In this document: one piece after another, positions 7,411 through 11,696 of the stretch
Layout: every line of letters starts with the position of its first letter
Numbering within the stretch: position 1 is the stretch's first letter
Assembly (NCBI GenBank): GCA_050942995.1
Contig: JBMNOI010000121.1
Location: 1 to 11,696 of the forward strand
Length of the DNA stretch: 11,696 nucleotides
DNA from: JBMNOI01 sp050942995
GTDB lineage: Bacteria; Chloroflexota; Anaerolineae; UBA1429
Direction: 5' to 3'
The notes under the pieces: generated by a model
Told to the model about the DNA's origin: nothing
What the model saw: only the letters and a program-made list of their open reading frames with translations
Databases searched by the model: none
Translations under genes and position numbers: made by a program

Positions 7411-7467
7411 CCCGTGTATATTACGGGGGATATATTCCCGTGGGGGCATGGGCACCCCACGGGAATA
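7411..7467 (-). terminator. Hairpin cluster after the nitroreductase, possible terminator or attenuator
   Basis: TATTCCCGTGGGG (7433-7445) pairs perfectly over 13 bases with CCCCACGGGAATA (7455-7467), seven bases past the nitroreductase stop. On the minus strand no T-run follows; the next bases are CCCCCGTAATATACA. A second pair, CCCGT (7411-7415) with ACGGG (7423-7427), lies beyond. The middle segments can also pair with each other, so two mutually exclusive folds exist. Either a terminator without a clear U-tract or a switchable leader for the flavoprotein would fit. Confidence 0.5.
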
Positions 7468-7473
7468 CCTGAA

Positions 7474-7986
7474 TTACAGCTCGAGCGCCTTGCCGTGCGA
7501 ATCGGCGGAGAATACCTCGTTCCAGGGCTTGCGCTCGCGGGCGGGCGGTGAGACGTCGGGCACGCCCAGCGGAGTACAGGCCACGACCTCGGCATTGGCC
7601 GGGATGCCGCATACGGCCTTGACCCGTTCCGGGTCAAAGGCGCCGATCCAGCAGGTGCCATAGCCCAGGCTGCGCGCGGCGATGACCATCGTTTGCAGCG
7701 CAATGGCCACATCCACTTTGTACCACTTTTCGGTCACCTCGGGCAGCCCCACGGCCACCAGGATGCAATCGGCGTCGGCCATCCACATCTGGTTGTTGCA
7801 AGCGGCGGCCACGCGCTGTTTCTGCTCGGTGCTGCGCACGACGACAAAGTGCCACGGCTGGCGGTTGGCCGCTGAGGGCGCCTGTCGGCCCGCCTCCAGA
7901 ATCTGCTTCAGATCCTCATCGGGGATAGAGTCGGTCTTGTACCGGCGGATGCTGCGTCGTTCCAAGATGGTTTGCATTGTCTCCAT
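7474..7986 (-). CDS. Nitroreductase-family FMN oxidoreductase
   Basis: A 170-residue nitroreductase-family flavoprotein that reduces nitro groups, quinones or similar compounds with NAD(P)H. It is compact next to the approximately 215-residue NfsB type. The N-terminal ERRSIRRYK (9-17) is the FMN-phosphate-binding block. APSAANRQPWHFVVV (36-50) is the conserved active-site strand. SLGYGTCWIGAF (106-117) and CGIPANAEVVACTPLGVP (126-143) form the second FMN-binding region, and ERKPWNEVF (151-159) closes the family pattern. The family works as a dimer with FMN at the interface. The start is ATG 7986, with AGGAG six bases upstream; an in-frame ATG three codons later is less well placed. It is divergent from the ManA-like gene across a regulatory spacer. 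The family call is secure; the substrate is not. Confidence 0.92.
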   Translation of the reverse strand: METMQTILERRSIRRYKTDSIPDEDLKQILEAGRQAPSAANRQPWHFVVVRSTEQKQRVAAACNNQMWMADADCILVAVGLPEVTEKWYKVDVAIALQTMVIAARSLGYGTCWIGAFDPERVKAVCGIPANAEVVACTPLGVPDVSPPARERKPWNEVFSADSHGKALEL

Positions 7987-8022
7987 GGCTCGCTCCTTTT
8001 CGTGATATACCGCTCGACATTC

Positions 8023-8051
8023 ATATTAACGCGGAACCGGCCGCTGCACAA
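8023..8051 (-). promoter_or_regulatory. Weak possible promoter for the nitroreductase
   Basis: On the minus strand, TTGTGC (8051-8046) and TAATAT (8028-8023) are 17 bases apart. The -35 match is only three of six and the -10 four of six. The palindrome at 8059-8085 lies seven bases upstream of the -35 box. Confidence 0.28.
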
Positions 8052-8058
8052 GGCACAG

Positions 8059-8085
8059 CCGACGCGGTAACGGTTGCCACGTCGG
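8059..8085. promoter_or_regulatory. Imperfect palindrome, candidate operator
   Basis: Twenty-seven bases with near dyad symmetry: CCGACG/CGTCGG outer arms, GG/CC and AAC/GTT inner blocks, about an odd central base. Four positions (two pairs) break the symmetry. It overlaps the -35 box (8074-8079) of the plus-strand promoter and lies beside the minus-strand one. This is a typical repressor site between divergent genes. No regulator gene is in the window. Confidence 0.55.
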
Positions 8086-8102
8086 CAGTAACGGCCTAGA
8101 AT
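8074..8102 (+). promoter_or_regulatory. Sigma70-like promoter for the ManA-like gene
   Basis: TTGCCA (8074-8079) and TAGAAT (8097-8102) each match consensus at five of six positions, with an ideal 17-base spacer. Transcription would start near 8109, about 36 bases before ATG 8145. This is the best promoter match in the window. Confidence 0.7.
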
Positions 8103-8144
8103 GCAACCGTCGCATCGAGAAATCATGAGGGGAGGCCGCCGACA

Positions 8145-9257
8145 ATGACGGGCAACGAACAGAGGCTCTATCCACTGCGTTTCAAAGAGGTGCTGCGCAA
8201 CTATGGCTTTGGCAACCGCTGGATTGTAGAGGAATTCGCCAAGACCGATCTGCCGGAGGATCATCGCATCGCCGAGACGTGGGAGGTGGTGGACAGGCCT
8301 GGCGAATCCAGTGTGGTAATGAACGGGCCCCTGGCGGGGCGTTCGTTACACGAGATCATCGACGAATATGGCGAGGCGTTTCTGGGGCGCGATGTCGTGG
8401 CCCGTAATGGAATGCGCTTTCCGCTCCTGATCAAGTTCCTAGATGCCTCCAATCCGCTGGGCGAGCAGATTCATCCCAACGATGAGGCCGCCGCCGCGAT
8501 GGGGTCGGACGATCCGGGCAAGACCGAGGCCTGGTATATGCTGCGTGTCCGTCCCGGGGCCACCATCCATTGTGGCAATGTGCCGGGGCTGGATCGCGAG
8601 ACGCTGGTTCAGGCATTGATGCGCGGCGAATCGCGGAGTTGTATGAACGAGCGCAAGGTCGCGCCCGGCGATGCGTTTTTGCTCTATGCCGGCACCATGC
8701 ACTACTCGGCCGGCGGCGTACTGTTCTACGAGATCATGCAGAACTCGGACATCACCATCGGCCTGAATCGGGTCGCGAACGAGGGGCTGGAGGGCGATGC
8801 GCTGGCCGAGCGCGCCGGCCAGGTGGCCGACATGATCCATCTGGAGGAAGGGTTCGAGCCGCGTACCCGCCAGGTGACGGTGACGCACGGCCGCAACCGC
8901 CAGACCTATACCATGGCCTGCCGTTATTTCAGCCTGGAGCGATGGGATCTGGCCGAGCCATGGGTGGTGAACATGGACGGCGAGCAGTTCTGGGTACTGT
9001 CGGCCATCGAGGGGCGGGTCGATGTCGTCTGTGGCGACATGCGCGAGACGTTGCTGGCCGGCCATAGCTGCCTGCTGCCCGCCAATCTGGGTGAGGTGCG
9101 CATCGAGCCGGTGGGCCAGGCCGCGCTGCTCAAGGCCTACCTGCCCAACCTGAAGAAAGACGTGATCGAGCCGCTGCGTCGCGCCGGTGTGAGCGACGAG
9201 TCCATTCTCGGGATAGGTGGAACCACGCGGCTCAACGATCTGGCGCCGCTGCTGTAA
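8145..9257 (+). CDS. Class I mannose-6-phosphate isomerase-like protein (ManA-type cupin)
   Basis: A 370-residue protein of the class I mannose-6-phosphate isomerase family (COG1482), longer than the B. subtilis type (about 315). The enzyme interconverts fructose-6-phosphate and mannose-6-phosphate, feeding mannose into glycan synthesis. The N-terminal AETWEVVDRPGESSVV (43-58) matches the GE-WE-S segment. Likely Zn2+ ligands are Gln108 and His110 in EQIHPND, Glu128 in KTEAWYML and His186 in AGTMHY. The second cupin domain ends with LLAGHSCLLPA and LRRAGVSDESILGIGG, as in the family. After QNSD (199-202) the usual YR-x-YD motif, with its catalytic Arg, is replaced by ITIGLNRV, so activity is uncertain. 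The start is ATG 8145, with GGAGG nine bases upstream. A strong promoter and palindrome precede it and a terminator follows at 9291-9340. The fold is secure; the substrate is not. Confidence 0.88.
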   Translation: MTGNEQRLYPLRFKEVLRNYGFGNRWIVEEFAKTDLPEDHRIAETWEVVDRPGESSVVMNGPLAGRSLHEIIDEYGEAFLGRDVVARNGMRFPLLIKFLDASNPLGEQIHPNDEAAAAMGSDDPGKTEAWYMLRVRPGATIHCGNVPGLDRETLVQALMRGESRSCMNERKVAPGDAFLLYAGTMHYSAGGVLFYEIMQNSDITIGLNRVANEGLEGDALAERAGQVADMIHLEEGFEPRTRQVTVTHGRNRQTYTMACRYFSLERWDLAEPWVVNMDGEQFWVLSAIEGRVDVVCGDMRETLLAGHSCLLPANLGEVRIEPVGQAALLKAYLPNLKKDVIEPLRRAGVSDESILGIGGTTRLNDLAPLL

Positions 9258-9260
9258 TCC

Positions 9261-9289
9261 AAAACGCGCCGGGCCCGTTGCCGGATGCG
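9261..9289 (-). terminator. Possible terminator for the ftsH-ubiA pair
   Basis: On the minus strand CGC and CCGG (from 9289) pair with CCGG and GCG (to 9265) with a small internal loop, and TTTT follows (complement of 9261-9264). It lies 72 bases past the prenyltransferase stop. The stem is short and the call moderate. Confidence 0.4.
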
Positions 9290-9290
9290 A

Positions 9291-9340
9291 ACGGGGGAGA
9301 GTGGATCGCTCGATAGGCAATCTACTCTCCCTCGTTTTCT
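9291..9340 (+). terminator. Strong rho-independent terminator for the ManA-like gene
   Basis: ACGGGGGAGAGTGGAT (9291-9306) pairs with ATCTACTCTCCCTCGT (9320-9335) over 16 bases, with two G-U pairs and a 13-base loop. TTTCT follows. It begins 33 bases after the stop codon. On the minus strand no T-run follows. Confidence 0.8.
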
Positions 9341-9361
9341 AATGCGTTGCCGGAGCCGCCC

Positions 9362-10282
9362 TCAGATCACGCCCAGCCGCCAGAGCAGATAGCCGTCCGT
9401 CAGCATCAAAAAGCCGACCAGAGCGATGAGGATGCCGCTTACATGCCGCGTGGCGCTCTCTCGCTCCGATGGCCGGCGCAGGCCGCTCCACAGGCTGATT
9501 CCGGCGGGCAACAGGCCGAACAGTCCTACGGGACGCAGCCGACTATCGGACAGCGCCAGAAACCAGACCGTCGTCAGGCTCAATACGACGGTGATCAGGA
9601 TAAAGGCGGGGCCGCGCCCGATGCGAGAGACCAGCGTGTGCTTGAGCGCCCGCCGATCGGCCTCCAGATCGGGGATCTGCACGGCGATGATAAAGGCCAT
9701 ACCGCAAAGTAGCGAACCGGGGATGACCGCCCACAGCAGGTGGCCCGGGTGGCCCGTCGTCATTATATAGCCCAACGCCGGAACGAGCAGCCCGACGGTC
9801 AGGGTGGTGGCGATCTCGCCCAGACCCCGGTAGGACAGGCGTAGCGGCGGCGCCGCGTAGAACCACCCGAGCGCATTGCCCAGCGCCAGGTAGGCCAGCA
9901 GCCAGGCGGGATAGGCGTAGACGGCCATGAACACGATCCCGACGACGAACGATGCAACGATGAGGCCTATGGCGATGCGTCCGGCGGTGGGGCGCAGGTG
10001 GGGATGACTCACCAGCACTCCGCTGCCGCCGCTAAAGGGGGTGGGGCGACCGTATCTGTCGGTGTCGGCATCAAAGAGATCGTTGCTGTACGATACGGAC
10101 AGGTGGGCGGGCATAAACACCATGTAGCCCAACAAGAGGCGCGGAAGATAGAGGGATGCCCCCGCGAGGACGGCCAGTAGCGCACCCAGCAGGTAGAGGA
10201 AGGCGCCGGGCACCAGAAAATGAACCCGCCCCAGGCGCAGCAACAGCCAGGCGTTGTAGAGGTCGATACGAATGCGATGCAT
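9362..10282 (-). CDS. UbiA-family prenyltransferase
   Basis: A 306-residue integral membrane prenyltransferase that moves a polyprenyl group from its diphosphate to an aromatic or similar acceptor, with Mg2+. Two Asp-rich motifs are intact: NDLFDADTD (67-75, Asn67, Asp68, Asp71, Asp75) and DLEAD (205-209). YAAPPLRLSYRGLGE (142-156) is the conserved family segment and, with SGGSGVL (84-90), leans to the MenA type that makes demethylmenaquinone. Heme O, chlorophyll or archaeal-lipid-type UbiA activities remain possible. About eight hydrophobic segments are visible between the loops, at 21-45, 47-65, 102-122, 125-141, 160-173, 184-201, 226-245 and 283-305. The start is ATG 10282, with AGGAGG four to five bases upstream, 25 bases after the ftsH stop, so co-transcription is likely. 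The family is secure; MenA identity is a guess. Confidence 0.9.
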   Translation of the reverse strand: MHRIRIDLYNAWLLLRLGRVHFLVPGAFLYLLGALLAVLAGASLYLPRLLLGYMVFMPAHLSVSYSNDLFDADTDRYGRPTPFSGGSGVLVSHPHLRPTAGRIAIGLIVASFVVGIVFMAVYAYPAWLLAYLALGNALGWFYAAPPLRLSYRGLGEIATTLTVGLLVPALGYIMTTGHPGHLLWAVIPGSLLCGMAFIIAVQIPDLEADRRALKHTLVSRIGRGPAFILITVVLSLTTVWFLALSDSRLRPVGLFGLLPAGISLWSGLRRPSERESATRHVSGILIALVGFLMLTDGYLLWRLGVI

Positions 10283-10307
10283 GGCGCCTCCTTAACAACG
10301 AAACCTG

Positions 10308-11696
10308 TTAGATGCTCATCTCCTTTTCGGGCTCTCCCCGAGCCCGGGCCGCCTCGCCGGGCATTCGCTCCGGCCGGGGGCCGAGTATATCCTGTAACTG
10401 CTCTTGCGTGACGGTCTCATTCTCGAGCAGGGCGTTGACGAGGGCGTCCAATCGATCGCGCGCCGATTCGACCAGGTCGCGCACCGCAAGATAGCGTTCG
10501 TCCAGGACGCTCTGCACGTTACGGTCGATGCGGGCGGCCGTCTCCTCTGAAAAGGCTCGATTTTGGGCGAGTTCATAGCCCAGGAAGGGCTGCTCGTCGT
10601 TGGCCTCGAACGCCGCCAGCCCCAGATCGCCCATCCCCCACTGGGTGATCATGCGGCGCACCAGCCGCGAGGCCTGCACCAGATCTTGCTCGGCGCCGGT
10701 TGTGACATCGTTCAATGCGACCTCTTCGGCGGCACGTCCCCCTAGCATGATCGACAGGCGGGCCAGCAGATATGTCCGGGAATAGTTGTACTTGTCGTCC
10801 CCCTGGGCCTGTTGCGTGACGCCCAATGCGCGGCCATGGGGAATGATGGTCACCTTGCGCACCGGATCGGCGCCGGGCATGAGCCACGCCACCAGGGCAT
10901 GTCCGGCCTCGTGATAGGCCACAATCTCTCGATCTTCAGGGGTAAGGATGAGCGGGCGCTCTCCACCCAGCAGGATCTTGTCCAGCGCTTCGTCCATATC
11001 CTGTTGAGTCACCCGCTGGTGATTCTTGCGGGCGGCGATGAGGGCCCCTTCGTTCGCCAGATTGGCCAGATCGGCGCCGCTAAAGCCGGTGGTGTTGCGC
11101 GCCAGCGCCTCGAGATCCACATCCGGCGCCAGACTCAGGTGCTGGGTATGAATCTTGAGAATCTGTTGCCGACCTCGGCGGTCGGGCAGGTCCACCGTCA
11201 CCTGCCGGTCAAAGCGCCCCGGCCGGAGCAGGGCCGGATCCAGCACATCGGGCCGGTTGGTGGCCGCGATGACGATGACCTCGGCGCGCTCGTCAAAGCC
11301 GTCCATCTCGACCAGGAGCTGGTTCAGCGTTTGTTCGCGTTCGTCGTTGACATTGCCCACGCCGGCGCCGCGGCGGCGGCCTACGGCATCCAGCTCGTCG
11401 ATAAAGAGGATCGCAGGGGCCACCTTTTTCGCTTGATCGAACAGATCGCGCACACGGCTGGCGCCCACGCCGACAAACATCTCGACAAACTCGGTGGCGT
11501 TGATGTTGAAAAAGGGCACGTTGGCCTCACCGGCCACGGCGCGGGCCATGAGCGTCTTGCCGGTTCCGGGCGGACCCACCAACAGAACGCCACGCGGGAT
11601 GTGAGCGCCGATCTGATGATATTTCGAGGGCTCACGCAAAAAGCCCACCACCTCTTGCAGGTCCATCTTGGCTTCGTCGGCACCGGCGACGTCGTC
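10308..11696 (-). CDS. ftsH: ATP-dependent zinc metalloprotease FtsH, partial
   Basis: The C-terminal 462 residues of the membrane-anchored hexameric AAA+ protease FtsH, which degrades misfolded membrane proteins and short-lived regulators. The N-terminal membrane part lies beyond the right edge. The visible start DDVAGADEAK is the family's DVAG segment. In order follow: the Walker A motif GPPGTGKT (11576-11553), pore loop MFVGVGASR, Walker B ILFIDELDAVG, the second region of homology with RPGRFDR (arginine finger), and the zinc site HEAGH (10913-10899), with its third ligand in GAEQDLVQAS. No key residue is lost. The C-terminus ends in a charged tail, GEPEKEMSI. The ubiA-family gene begins 25 bases after the stop. 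Identification is near certain. Confidence 0.97.
   Translation of the reverse strand, partial: DDVAGADEAKMDLQEVVGFLREPSKYHQIGAHIPRGVLLVGPPGTGKTLMARAVAGEANVPFFNINATEFVEMFVGVGASRVRDLFDQAKKVAPAILFIDELDAVGRRRGAGVGNVNDEREQTLNQLLVEMDGFDERAEVIVIAATNRPDVLDPALLRPGRFDRQVTVDLPDRRGRQQILKIHTQHLSLAPDVDLEALARNTTGFSGADLANLANEGALIAARKNHQRVTQQDMDEALDKILLGGERPLILTPEDREIVAYHEAGHALVAWLMPGADPVRKVTIIPHGRALGVTQQAQGDDKYNYSRTYLLARLSIMLGGRAAEEVALNDVTTGAEQDLVQASRLVRRMITQWGMGDLGLAAFEANDEQPFLGYELAQNRAFSEETAARIDRNVQSVLDERYLAVRDLVESARDRLDALVNALLENETVTQEQLQDILGPRPERMPGEAARARGEPEKEMSI

Noticed and set aside
1..11696. Defence island, CRISPR, mobile element or biosynthetic cluster
   Set aside because: No repeat array, integrase, transposase, toxin-antitoxin pair or carrier-protein gene was seen. 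UbiA, the aldolase and the reductases are too scattered and of too general a kind to claim a natural-product cluster.

Overview
The window reads as an ordinary, gene-dense stretch of chromosome from a high-GC bacterium. It holds eight protein genes, two of them cut by the window edges. No phage, transposon, CRISPR, rRNA or tRNA signal was seen. The taxon cannot be fixed from the sequence alone. The mix of genes (an FtsH protease, an HI0933/BaiN-type flavoprotein, a UbiA prenyltransferase, a class I mannose-6-phosphate isomerase-like protein and a P2A Ca2+-ATPase), the Shine-Dalgarno sites and the sigma70-like promoters would suit Chloroflexota (Anaerolineae-like) or a similar free-living lineage. 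That placement is a low-confidence inference.

Layout. A glycosyltransferase (1-802, minus, cut at its 3' end) is divergent from a complete calcium-type P-type ATPase (1082-3838, plus). The 279-base spacer between them holds two abutting hairpins, a tandem CCATGCAT repeat and a possible promoter. The ATPase converges on a leftward block and shares a bidirectional hairpin terminator (3860-3901) with it. In transcription order the leftward block is: nitroreductase (7986-7474), HI0933-type flavoprotein (7227-5965), DHDPS/NAL-family aldolase (5861-4971) and aldo/keto reductase (4917-3919). The last two look like a two-gene operon with a good promoter just upstream (5915-5942). The nitroreductase is divergent from a ManA-like isomerase (8145-9257, plus). 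Their shared 158-base spacer carries a 27-base imperfect palindrome that overlaps the -35 box of the best promoter in the window. The isomerase converges on a leftward ftsH (enters at 11696, ends 10308) and ubiA-family (10282-9362) pair, with a separate terminator candidate for each direction.

How the genes work together. No single pathway unites the window. Most products are housekeeping or redox and carbohydrate functions: ion export, membrane-protein quality control, isoprenoid quinone or lipid prenylation, sugar-phosphate interconversion, keto-acid aldol chemistry coupled to an NADPH carbonyl reductase, and two flavoproteins. The items most worth a second look are departures from family consensus. 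The aldolase lacks the usual substrate-carboxylate arginine, the ManA-like enzyme lacks the usual post-NSD arginine motif, and the Ca2+-ATPase has Gln at the M8 Glu position. Regulatory architecture in the three larger intergenic regions is also notable. I did not find a convincing undescribed multi-gene system.
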